Assembly: GCA_021292165.1 (NCBI GenBank)
Contig: CM037877.1
Coordinates: 130,008,274 to 130,072,273 of the forward strand
Origin: Shinisaurus crocodilurus
Lineage: Eukaryota; Chordata; Lepidosauria; Squamata; Shinisauridae
Direction: 5' to 3'
Length of the DNA stretch: 64,000 bases
Shown: positions 55,560-64,000 of the stretch, in pieces
How positions within the stretch are numbered: position 1 is the first letter of the stretch
Layout: each line of letters begins with the position of its first letter
Position numbers and translations under genes: made by a program
Notes under the pieces: model-generated
Told to the model about the DNA's origin: nothing
Seen by the model: the letters and a program-made list of their open reading frames with translations, nothing else
The model's database searches: none

Positions 55560-56420
55560 CAAGCTCAGTTTCCACAGGAACAGCAACAGAGGCACCTCTG
55601 TCTCCTTTGGGAACTATTCTCACTGGGTTCCCCCAATTTCAGATCTAATCTTGAATTTGGGAACCCGTGCAACTGTCCAGGTTTTTGGTGTAATATGTCC
55701 TCTCTGACATTGTCAGGGGGCAAACAATTGCATTTTGCACCAGCTGAAGTTTGTGGTGTGTCTTCACAGGCAGCCCCATGAAGAGCACATTGCAGTAATT
55801 TATCCAAAAGGTTGCAAAAGGATAGACCAGTGTTCTCCAACCTTGGGTCCCCAGATGTTTTTGGCTTACAACTCTGGCTGGGGCATGCTGGGAGTTGTAG
55901 GTCAAAAACATCTGGGGACCCAAGGTTGGAGAACACTAGGATAGATCATAGTTGCTAGGCCCGTATTTTCCAAGAAGAGGTACTGAAGCACTTCTAGCCA
56001 TTCAACCTGAGCACCTAGGATCAAAGCCAGGTCCAGAAGAACTCCCAGCAGATGAATCTGTTCCTTCAGCAAGAAAATCATATTCCCTCCACAGCAGAAT
56101 ATTCACCACCTTTACCTCACGCAGGCCACTCACCCTCACTATACCTGTCTTGCCCTCACCCACTCCAAAACTGTTTCAAGACACCAACTCAAATCCAAGA
56201 TTGCTGCTCTTGAAGCTGCTGAAAGAGAAAAACAGAGTTGCATGTCATCATAATCTTGATGACACTCCACCCCAACAGATGCCATGCAACATGTTGGATA
56301 AAAGGTGATAGGATGGAACCCTGCAAGATATTGCAGCAGGACTCCTATAATGCAATTAGAAGATGCAATGTTGGCAGAGCAGAATGATTTATTTGCTGAA
56401 CACACTGCCATGGCCCAGGC
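55560..56420 (-). mobile_element. L2-clade LINE fragment
   Basis: Minus strand: GVECHQDYDDMQL near 56225-56275 is a decayed GVRCHQYADDTQL catalytic block. Further along, the complement of TTTTGCACCAGCTGAAGTTT and GGCAGCCCCATGAAGAGCAC is the C-terminal L2 part seen also at 8670-8710. Interrupted by a MITE. Confidence 0.75.
55828..55938. mobile_element. Foldback MITE (hAT type), shortened loop
   Basis: CAGTGTTCTCCAACCTTGGG to GGTTGGAGAACACTA; about 25 bp of the centre are missing compared with 25160. Flanks GGATAGAC (55820-55827) and GGATAGAT (55939-55946) agree at seven of eight. Confidence 0.88.
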
Positions 56421-56756
56421 CTGTAAATGGGCTTCAGGCTGTTCAGCTGGATTTAGAGTGAACTTTCCATCACCTGTACTATAATCCCATATACCGCAAC
56501 TGGAAAACCCTCAACTCCTTGGTAAACCAAGGAACCAACTGTAGATGAAGCAACAGGAAAGGGTGATTAGGAGCAATCATACCAGTAGCCTCAGCCAGTT
56601 CTCCATTCTAGAGCATGGCCAGACCATTCGTTGGGGAGCTCTTTGGGTGTCAATATGGTATCTCAATTATAGCGAACTTGCTCTTGCACAGCTCCCCTTT
56701 ATTTTGGTTGGTTGTGTGCTTAAGAACTTCTCTGTGGATTGTGCCCCTTGTTATTG
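56421..56756. other. Unassigned stretch
   Basis: No repeat or coding signature recognised. Confidence 0.35.
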
Positions 56757-57565
56757 CAGGGTCAGGCCTGGTGATTACTTGGATGGTAATATGGAGATGG
56801 TACCTAACTCCAGTAAGATTAAATAGAATAGATAACAATTGCTCTGCACTTTGTTGGAGAGGATGTCAGGAAATAGGTACATATGCTCATATGGGGTGGA
56901 GTTGTAAAACTGTTCTGGAATTTTGGCGAGAGGTTTTTACAGAAATAAATATCGGAAATTATTGGTATTAATCTAGAGGTCTGTCCTAAACTTGCTTTGT
57001 TATCAATAACCGATAAAGTCACTTGTGCCCAAAATATGAAGGAACTAATTGTAAACTTGTTAACTGCAACTAGGTTAATGATAGCGAGGAAATGGAAAGT
57101 ACAACATGTTTTTCTAATAACTGGTTGGTATAAGGAAGTTTGGGATATAGCCCTAAATGATAAACTAACTTGTAGTATCAAATGCAAAAAGGGACAGTTA
57201 AAGAAGAAGAATTTTATGGATATATGGAATCAATTATTAGACTATGTATTAATAAAGGGGAAGGGGAGTATGCCTTGTCAGGATATGTTATATTTTTGGA
57301 ATGTGGAATTTAATTATCAAGGGGATGGAAGTATATTAGTTGGTCCCTAGCGGGTGGGGGTGCACCTTATGATTTATTTTAGTTGTATGTTTGTGTTTTA
57401 CAGTTTTGTATGTAGTTTATAATAATTAAATAAATTTTATTTTTAAAAAATTCTTGGATGGGAGACCCCTCCTCTAGTTTCCTGCATTGAGCAGGGGGTT
57501 GGAACTTGGACTCGATGGCCTTGTAGGCCCCTTCCAACCCTATGATCTATGAAATCTATGTAACA
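56757..57565 (+). mobile_element. 5S-derived SINE split by an L1 insertion
   Basis: The left piece GCAGGGTCAGGCCTGGTGAT and TACTTGGATGG (to 56786) is 5S-like and lacks the first half of the 5S region. The right piece (from 57453) continues CTTGGATGGGAGACCCCTCC, the CR1-like body and CCTTCCAACCCTATGATC. Confidence 0.88.
56787..57452 (+). mobile_element. 5'-truncated L1 inside the 5S SINE
   Basis: Flanked by CTTGGATGG at 56778-56786 and 57453-57461 (9 bp). Encodes the end of L1 ORF2: LIWRWYLTPVRLNRID-like sequence, CWRGCQEIGTYAHMGWSCK, then ITGWYKEVWDIALNDKLTCS, with an AATAAA signal and A-rich end. Same family as 4825-6595, truncated later in the frame. Confidence 0.92.
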
Positions 57566-58530
57566 GAACAACCCATTAGACTAATTGACAGGGTACTGAA
57601 CCCTCTAACTGGTGTGTGTGTGTGTGTGTGTGTAGAAATGAAGTCAGATTAAAACAGGCGTGTTTGAGTTAGAGCTCTGTAATCTGTTCCTTTGTCTGTT
57701 TGCAGGTACCTTGAACTTTCTCCTGAGTATGATGTCACTGCACCCATCTGTAGCAACAGCAGATGTTTGCTGACTAGCAATTTCCAGCTTGTCCTGTCCC
57801 AAATAATGGAACATGCTGTTATCTTTAGGTTGCTCTCCTAAAGTATTTTTTTCAGAGAATGACAAGCCTGTACTTTCCCATTGCCTCTACTAGTCACTTT
57901 TCCTTTATTTAGAAAAGCTCCAATGTTGCCTCCCCTGCCCTCCCTATGCACCCATGCTTGATTTTCTAATATCCTATTAGAAATATTCTCCACGTGCTGC
58001 TTCTTATATTGCCCAAATAGCACCATCCATGCACAAGAGGCTTTGGGGAAACCCTGGAGTTTACAAAACAAACAAACAAACAAACAAGCTACCTTTTAAG
58101 GGGGGGGGAAATCCTAAGGTCCCACTTGTATATTTTATTTCCAGTCTGGAAGAGGGAGAATGCTGTTGCTTATGTAGCCCAAACAGCAACAGCCATACAT
58201 AAGAGAGAGATATCAACATGCTTGAAGGAACTCCAAGGTTTGCAGAAGTACAAGGACTTATGAAAAAACAACAACCCTAACTGGCGGCAACCCCATTAAA
58301 AAAATTGCCATTAAAAAAAAAAAAAACAGCCCAATGAGGACTGAGCATACTCAGTAGACACGGAACATGGAGCTAGTTGGAGAAGAAAATCAGGAGAGGG
58401 GGTATGTAATCTGTTGGAGAAGGAGAGGTTGTTGCCAAAGCAGTCTGGGAGGCTTCAAAATGACCACTGATCAGCTGTCAGGAGAGTCTAGCTGTAAAAG
58501 AAGGCAAGGAGCACAGAGGGTGGTAAGGAC
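57566..58530. other. Unassigned stretch with (TG)n
   Basis: A (TG)n tract lies at 57612-57633, an (AAAC)n run near 58067 and A runs near 58300. No repeat family or exon recognised. Confidence 0.4.
57612..57633. repeat. (GT)n microsatellite
   Basis: About 11 GT units. Confidence 0.95.
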
Positions 58531-59521
58531 CAGGGATGGGGACTCGGACTCGAGGAGTCGACTTGCGAGTTGGACTGAGTCCCCCCTCTGACTCGACTCG
58601 GACTCGAGTCCCAATATTTTTAATGGGACTCGAGACTCGACTCGGGACTCGAGACCAAGGACTCTTCAACATCCCTGGGCTGTGCCAGAAGGAGTGGAGA
58701 GGAGCGTGATTGCCGGCGAAGAGCGCATGGAAGCGAGGTGTGCCGCTGCTCGGCCACTATGGACGGCTACCAGGAGTGCAGCCCCAACAGTGTGTCAAGA
58801 TTTATTTTGATTGATGTGTTGCGTACTTGGGAGAGGCAGAAGAAGGACCTGAGATTACTCTGTCTGGCTGCTCTGAGTGTGTTTCTGGTTCCAGCAAGTT
58901 CATCAACAGTGGAGCGGGTGTTCAGTGAGGGTGGAATTGTGATGAGATCTCACCGTTCCAGAATGGGGCTCAAACATTTAGAAAAAATCATGTTCCTCAA
59001 ATGCAACATGGATAAGTTTTAGGAAGTACAGCAAGTTTATTTTTTAAAATCATTTTTCTAAAATGCAACCTTTCAGACATTTTGGGTTTGGCTGCCTCTG
59101 CCTGCCTGTTTGGGGTTCCCAGCCTCCTCTGCCTGCCTGGTCTCTTCTTAACCAGTTCCACAGTTTGAATTGTCCAAGACAAAGGCCTCTGCCTGCCTGC
59201 TTTGGGGTTCCCTGCCTCCTCTGCCTGCCTGGTTATTTTGGGTTTGTCTGCCTGATCTGTTCTTGCCAAAATCAGTTGCAGAGTTTTGAAATAAAAAGGC
59301 ACACTTGTGCCTAGAATTTATTTAAACCACACATCTGAAGTAGCCTTATTTTGTTGGGGAAAACCCCCATTGATTTTAATAGGGACTCGTGGAGTCAGCT
59401 TTGGGAGTGACTCGTGACTCGTGAGTCACCATTTTGGACCAAGGACTCGGACTCGAGACTCGGGTCCAACGACTCGTGACTCGACTCGTGACTCGAGACC
59501 AAGGACTCTTCAACATCCCTG
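58531..59521. mobile_element. hAT element with GACTCG-rich ends and transposase remnant
   Basis: Flanks GTAAGGAC at 58523-58530 and 59522-59529 are a perfect 8-bp duplication. Ends CAGGGATGGGGACTCGGACT and, minus strand, CAGGGATGTTGAAGAGTCC. Both subterminal regions are arrays of GACTCG/CGAGTC. The right-end sequence ending CTCTTCAACATCCCTG also occurs internally at 58660-58677. The middle codes for a transposase C-terminus and holds GCCTCTGCCTGCCTG repeats at 59088-59245. Confidence 0.92.
58738..59022 (+). pseudogene. hAT transposase dimerisation-domain remnant
   Basis: A 94-codon frame ending TAG-like stop at 59022. It contains LCLAALSVFLVPASSSTVER, VFSEGGIVMRSHRSRMG and LEKIMFLKCN, the conserved hAT C-terminal block (P.SS...ER.FS, then R.RL/MG....L..I.FLK.N). 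This part mediates transposase dimerisation and contributes the last catalytic acidic residue. The DNA-binding BED finger and first catalytic residues are absent. It belongs to a different hAT lineage from the 17.4-kb remnant. Confidence 0.88.
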
Positions 59522-59529
59522 GTAAGGAC

Positions 59530-60463
59530 AGAGGGTGGAAAGGACAGTTCTATCCCTGTTTCTTCCTCTGTTGTCCTTTGTTCTGCTTCTCTCCTTTCCT
59601 TGTTTGAGAGAAATGAGCAAAAGAGGAAGAAACACATAGATATACAAAGGACAGAGTGAGCCACTCAATGCTAGCTCTTTTTCTGATTCACACGGAAAAG
59701 CTATTTTTAAATGGCACCTTTCTCCGCCAGCTCCAGGCTCAAGAAGAGGGCTGGGGCATCATTGTCATGTTCCTCTTCCAAGGTGATGAAAGAGCTAAAA
59801 ATTGCTCCAGCCCTGATGGCTCACAATCCACCCTGTAGGCCCGACTGCCTACGTGGATACAGCAGAGCGTGAGTTGGAAGATACAGCCTCTGTCCCATGT
59901 GTGTAACCGGCCCATGTAGTTCACACAGAGATTCAGCTTTTGTCCCCCACACGCAGCACATTCCAAGCGTCTCGGATTACAGCCAATTCCAGCTTGCTCG
60001 TCCTGTCAGCTCAACTGTAATTAGGAATTTCCATAGAATCCACCACAGGGTTTTTACTACCTGTTTATTCTATATCAGAGTAAATACAATCTCCTAAATT
60101 ACAGTCTATATTGCAGATTATAATGCACAGCCAGTGCATAGCGAATCCAGCCTAGCACACTTCATTACATGATTGCAATGTCAGAGAGAAGAGACAAGAA
60201 GAGGCACACACAAAGCAATCCTTCTCTCAACCACGAAAGTTACAGGAAACGAAACTTAACAATCATACCACGTCATCAGAAAGTACAAACCATGTGATCA
60301 GCTCATATTTCTTTCCAACCTACTTTTCCCATGAGAATAGAATAGTAGTCTCAGACTAAACAAGATTGTCTTTCTAGCCATCCTGTACCTTTCCAAATGA
60401 AAACACTTGTGCCACAGCTGTTGTTGTGTTACATGTCCCAACAGGTGATTGGAACTAGATATA
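59530..60463. other. Unassigned stretch
   Basis: No repeat or exon recognised. Confidence 0.4.
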
Positions 60464-60641
60464 GGCCTGTGGCTTATGCTGGCTCAGCTTGTCTGAGCGT
60501 GGAAAGCTAAGCAGGGTCAAGCCTGGTTATTACTTGGATGGGAGACCCCTCCTCTAGTTTCCTGCATTGAGCAGCGCTGCAGCGGGTTGGACTCGATAGC
60601 CTTTTAGGCTCCTTTCAACTCTATAATCTAAATCTATGAAA
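60464..60641 (+). mobile_element. 5S rRNA-derived SINE with CR1-like tail
   Basis: The best preserved 5S head: CAGCTTGTCTGAGCGTGGAA, AGCTAAGCAGGGTCAAGCCT, GGTTATTACTTGGATGGGAG. It is followed by the CR1-like body with a small GCGCTGCAGC insertion and CCTTTCAACTCTATAATC. Confidence 0.92.
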
Positions 60642-60874
60642 TTTTGCCACGGATGGAAATGAGAGCTGCCATGAAAATCAGCGGAGGTATCCAAGTTTTC
60701 AGTGTACCCAGAACTGGCCACCAGTGTGCTCACTCACACCTATCCAACCTCCCTGCTGCTGCTGTAGCAACAAAGAGAAGAGTTCCTGCACTTTCAAACT
60801 CGGTTCTTATTGTGAAACATTTAAAAATAGCCCTCCTAATGCAAATTCTAAAGCAATTAAGAATATAACAAATG

Positions 60875-61165
60875 CCCTGCTGCAGCAGACCAAAGTACAG
60901 CATCCTGTTTCCCACATTGGCCCATCAGATTTCTGCCCATGGGAGGCTCACAAGCAGGACACAAGGTGACAACCCACTCCTGCTGTATGTTTCCCAGGAA
61001 CAGGCATTCAGAGGCTTGCTGACAGCATATTGCCGTCATGACCTTATCTTCCACATCACAGTTTCCCCCATGTTGCCCTTAGCCTCCATATTGTCGTTCA
61101 TAACCTTCTCCTACATGAATTTGTCTAATCCCTTTTTAAAGCTATCGACGTTGGTTCATTGTCCC
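60875..61165 (-). mobile_element. CR1 LINE 3' fragment
   Basis: Complement of the CR1 end at 52850-53090: CAGCATCCTGTTTCCCACAT, CCCATGGGAGGCTCACAAGC, TTGTCTAATCCCTTTTTAAA, decayed. Confidence 0.7.
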
Positions 61166-61669
61166 CATTTTGCAAGTTGAATGCAGTTGTATCTGGGAGG
61201 AAGTGACTTATAACTGCCCTGCAGTGTAGTCCATACCGAGCACTGCAGGTCAGGCCCTGATTGGTTTACATCAACCCTGCAGTGTTGTCTAGAGATATTA
61301 GGGCCCTATTGCAGGTCGGAGACTGTGCTGAGAGAGAGAGTAGCTTACAGCAGCCCTGCAGTGTAGTCCACTGTTATTATTACAGGTCAGAGGAGGGACT
61401 GAGGCTGTTTGGATTCCCAGTCAAAAATCCCCGTACCTCTCAGGTTTCAGCAAAGATCGATCTATTTAAGGGGCCTCCTCAGACCTCCTCCCAGGCCAGA
61501 TGACTCAGTTACATGACAGATGACATGTTCCACTGACCTGCATACGGACTAGATGCACTTTTAAGTGTTCAAAAATATTAAAATTAGAATATGCACATGA
61601 AGACCCAAATTACAGCCAGGATGCTCACTTTTGCTTTTTCAGCCCCCCAGCCATAGGCTCTGGTGACAC

Positions 61670-61670
<1 letters not shown>
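61166..61670. other. Short diverged repeats of unknown kind
   Basis: The phrase CCCTGCAGTGTAGTCC or close variants recurs at about 61217, 61275 and 61355, each followed by TATTA...GCAGGTCxGA-type sequence: three diverged tandem-like units of about 60-80 bp. No gene seen. Confidence 0.5.

Positions 61671-61709
<39 letters not shown>
61671..61709. repeat. (CA)n microsatellite
   Basis: About 18 CA units. Confidence 0.96.
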
Positions 61710-61710
<1 letters not shown>

Positions 61711-63376
61711 AGGGGCCCCATTTGTCTGTATCTTTTACAATACTATCTATATCTCTTGGAAGCCCAGCCTAATATCTCTCTTCCCCTGAGAATTTGGCAG
61801 GGCTCAACCTCTGCACTTGTCACATATGCTCCCATACAAGGGTTCATTCACCTCATCTTTCAATGTGATCTGTGCTATCACCTGCTACTAGCAATGCCCT
61901 TTTGCGTTCTACATAGAACGAACAGGACAGTCTCTATGCAAAAGAATAAACGGACCAAATTCTGACCAAAAATGGCAACATTCAGAAACCCAGTGGATGA
62001 AAGTGTCATTCTCCCAGGACACTCTGCCACTGTGTAGGCCATTCTCTTCCAAAGGAACTTCAAAGGGAGACTCCTGCATGAAATTCTGTCACATATTGCT
62101 TGAATAAAGACAACGGTTATTTTTAAAATCCCTCTAGGGATGTTAATTAATCTAGGATGTCTGTATCATCACCGATTACAACTGTTGTGAATGGTCGCTG
62201 TGTTTATTTTGCATACATTTAAACTTCAATTGGATTGTCACAGACCATCCTTGTTATGTATCTTGACCATTGGACCTCACTGTTTGACCATTCTTTTCTT
62301 TCTCCCATTTAGAGCTTCTAGCTGAGGATGACCCTTCCTGCATCTGATCAAGTGGACTGGTGTCTACAAAAGCTTATTCCATAATAAATATCTTCATGTT
62401 TAAGGTGCTACAAGTCTCTGTTGTTTTTATGGTAAAATAGAAAAATTATCCTGCTATATGCACAGCACATAGCTATCACTAGGTGCTGGGGACAAACAAC
62501 CGAGGCTTCTGGCTGGCTGCTGTTAAGAGTCCAATATGAGACCAGCTATGCATCAAGGCAGTTCTCATCTCAGTCTAGTTTCTGCAGGCATGTGGGCCCA
62601 ATCTCCTGCATGACCTGAGGAAACAATGGGGAACTTCTCCTTTCCATTCATGCACTAGCAAGAATAAATGGGGCTCTTCAGGAAAACACTCTCCAGAACC
62701 TGACATTGTGATGCCAGCTCTTATGATCCTGGAAGAAGGTCACTGGCATGCAAAAGGAGCCCCTTTTGCTTATGGCCAATGAGCTCTTCTAGTCAAGGCT
62801 ATATTTCTTAGGAATGGTCTGGAAATTGATGCAAGAGGTGTTTTTCGTTAATTTTGGGGAACCCATCTCTCTAGACTAATTAGACCATGCTGAACCTGAA
62901 CATCAATGTGCTCAAGCTGATTTATCAACTGGAAGCCCAGAATTCAAAAGGGCATTGAAGCTGGTGTGTGGAATTAATGCCTCCTATTTCTATGGCTGTA
63001 TAGGAGCGTGAAAGAAACAATCAGCAACTGAATTGCCAGGATAGTCAATACACTGAAGAGGGTTCCTGAATTTGAATAGTAAAGAAAAAACAAGGGTGGG
63101 GGAGGGGGAGAAGAGGCAGTGGAGCACATGTGCTCAGTTAGAAACAACTTATGAGGGAATGCTGTGCATGTAAATCTGAGGCAGCTGCTGAGAGAAACAC
63201 AGAAAAATGATTTCCAAGGGATCTCATTGTTTAAATACATTTAGGCACACCATATTTGTGTGTGTTAGTAGGATTTCCAATACATTTACTTGGTATAATA
63301 TTCAAGTGTTACTTAATTTAGCTCATTCTGCATAGTAATTTGCCTCTGTATTGTTTGGATTGTAAACAGTGTGTGC
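61710..63376. other. Mostly unassigned stretch
   Basis: About 62320-62425 contains ACAAAAGCTTATTCCATAAT and TAAGGTGCTACAAGTCTCTG, an interspersed-repeat phrase also hinted at near 25600. No exon recognised. Confidence 0.4.
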
Positions 63377-63964
63377 ATTGGGCTGGACATGATTTAATGC
63401 CATCTAGTAAAGGATGCTGCTCTGGAGGTGTGGGTGTATAATTTGGTGTGGCCAAAGCTTATTGTGGGGTGCACACCCCCAGTCAGTCAGGGCGCAATCC
63501 TATGCATGTTTAGACAGAAAAAAGTCCGACCACTTCCAGCATGCCCCAGCCAGCCAGTTTTTTTCTGTCTAAACATGCATAGGATTGCACCCTCAGTCAT
63601 TTAATTCTACGTACATTGGCTGTTCTCAGCATAGGCAAATACCCTTGAGCGTGTCTTCAGCCAAAACGTGAGGATGGACAAAATTCGGTGCCATCTTGTA
63701 GAGGATGCTCACATATAGGTGTATGCTTTGGGGTGTGTGGGGTATACCTCCCAGTCATTTCCTTCTTATTTTCTACACATATTTGCTATTTTCTATACAT
63801 TTTGGTATCTGGGTGCTATGCGTGACAGTGTCCTGTGCCCAAACAAAGCATTGGGCTGGACACGATTCAATGCCATCTCATAGAAAACACTCTCCTGGAG
63901 GTTTGGGAGGCACAGAGCTTATAGTGGGGTACACACACCCAATTTGTTATTTATTGTAATCTGG
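63377..63964. repeat. Three diverged tandem units of about 175 bp
   Basis: GCTGGACATGATTTAATGCC (63391), GATGGACAAAATTCGGTGCC (63673) and GCTGGACACGATTCAATGCC (63855) each start a similar block ending in GGGGTGCACACCCCCAGTCA, GGGGTATACCTCCCAGTCAT or GGGGTACACACACCCAATTT. The first unit is lengthened by the MITE at 63490. Confidence 0.72.
63490..63592. mobile_element. MITE with 7-bp target duplication
   Basis: Ends GGGCGCAATCCTATGCATG and, minus strand, GGGTGCAATCCTATGCATG; then TTTAGACAGAAAAAA and its complement. Flanks TCAGTCA at 63483-63489 and 63593-63599 are perfect. Sister of 16625-16759. Confidence 0.9.
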
Positions 63965-64000
63965 GTTTGTCATGCATTAATGAGCGTTGCCCCAAACCAA

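Overview
The window is nuclear DNA of a vertebrate, almost certainly a squamate reptile and most likely a lizard. It holds two spliced coding exons of one recognisable host gene on the minus strand, and is otherwise dense with the mix of transposable elements typical of squamates: CR1, L2-clade, L1-clade and Tx1-like LINEs, an APE-type LINE with a C-terminal C2H2 finger (Vingi/Ingi-like or RTE-like), tRNA-derived SINEs, a 5S rRNA-derived SINE with a CR1-like tail, many hAT elements and foldback MITEs, and LTR elements. The exact species cannot be told from the sequence.

Host gene. Minus-strand exons at 22582-22811 and 13143-13253 encode the start of PDE4DIP (myomegalin), including the CM1 motif that recruits gamma-tubulin complexes. 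The first ends in QTQTLRDFEK and the second begins HLNDLKKENF, both phase 0 with consensus splice sites. The second exon also reads directly upstream into an ATG at 13283 giving MSNGYRTLSQ, as in the human reference isoform, so a second promoter probably lies near 13.3-13.7 kb. Later exons lie left of position 1. Exons further 5' were not identified. A CpG-rich block at 48.4-49.4 kb is the best unassigned promoter candidate.

Layout. 0-4.8 kb: SINE, solo LTR 1 carrying a Tigger-like MITE, sparse sequence. 4.8-6.6 kb: 5'-truncated L1. 6.7-12.4 kb: L2 pieces, two SINEs, three hAT MITEs. 13-13.7 kb: PDE4DIP internal-promoter exon. 14.1-19.5 kb: nested hAT composite with a transposase remnant. 19.6-21.6 kb: LINE with a nearly intact reverse transcriptase. 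22.6 kb: PDE4DIP exon. 23-32 kb: L2 fragments, MITEs, an inverted repeat, a Tx1-like LINE piece and microsatellites. 32.2-36.2 kb: long L2 element broken by a hAT MITE and solo LTR 2. 38-44.4 kb: hAT MITEs, solo LTR 3 with a GC-rich hAT inside it, LINE debris. 48-50.4 kb: CpG island, SINE, LINE tail. 51-57.5 kb: CR1 and L2 nests up to four layers deep, and an L1 inside a 5S SINE. 58.5-59.5 kb: hAT with a transposase C-terminal remnant. 60-64 kb: SINE, CR1 tail, microsatellite, and a short diverged tandem array.

Nothing here works together as a gene system apart from the PDE4DIP exons. The window is chiefly a record of repeated insertion, and matching target site duplications let much of the order of events be read. 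Element names rest on motif recognition; no alignment or database search was run.
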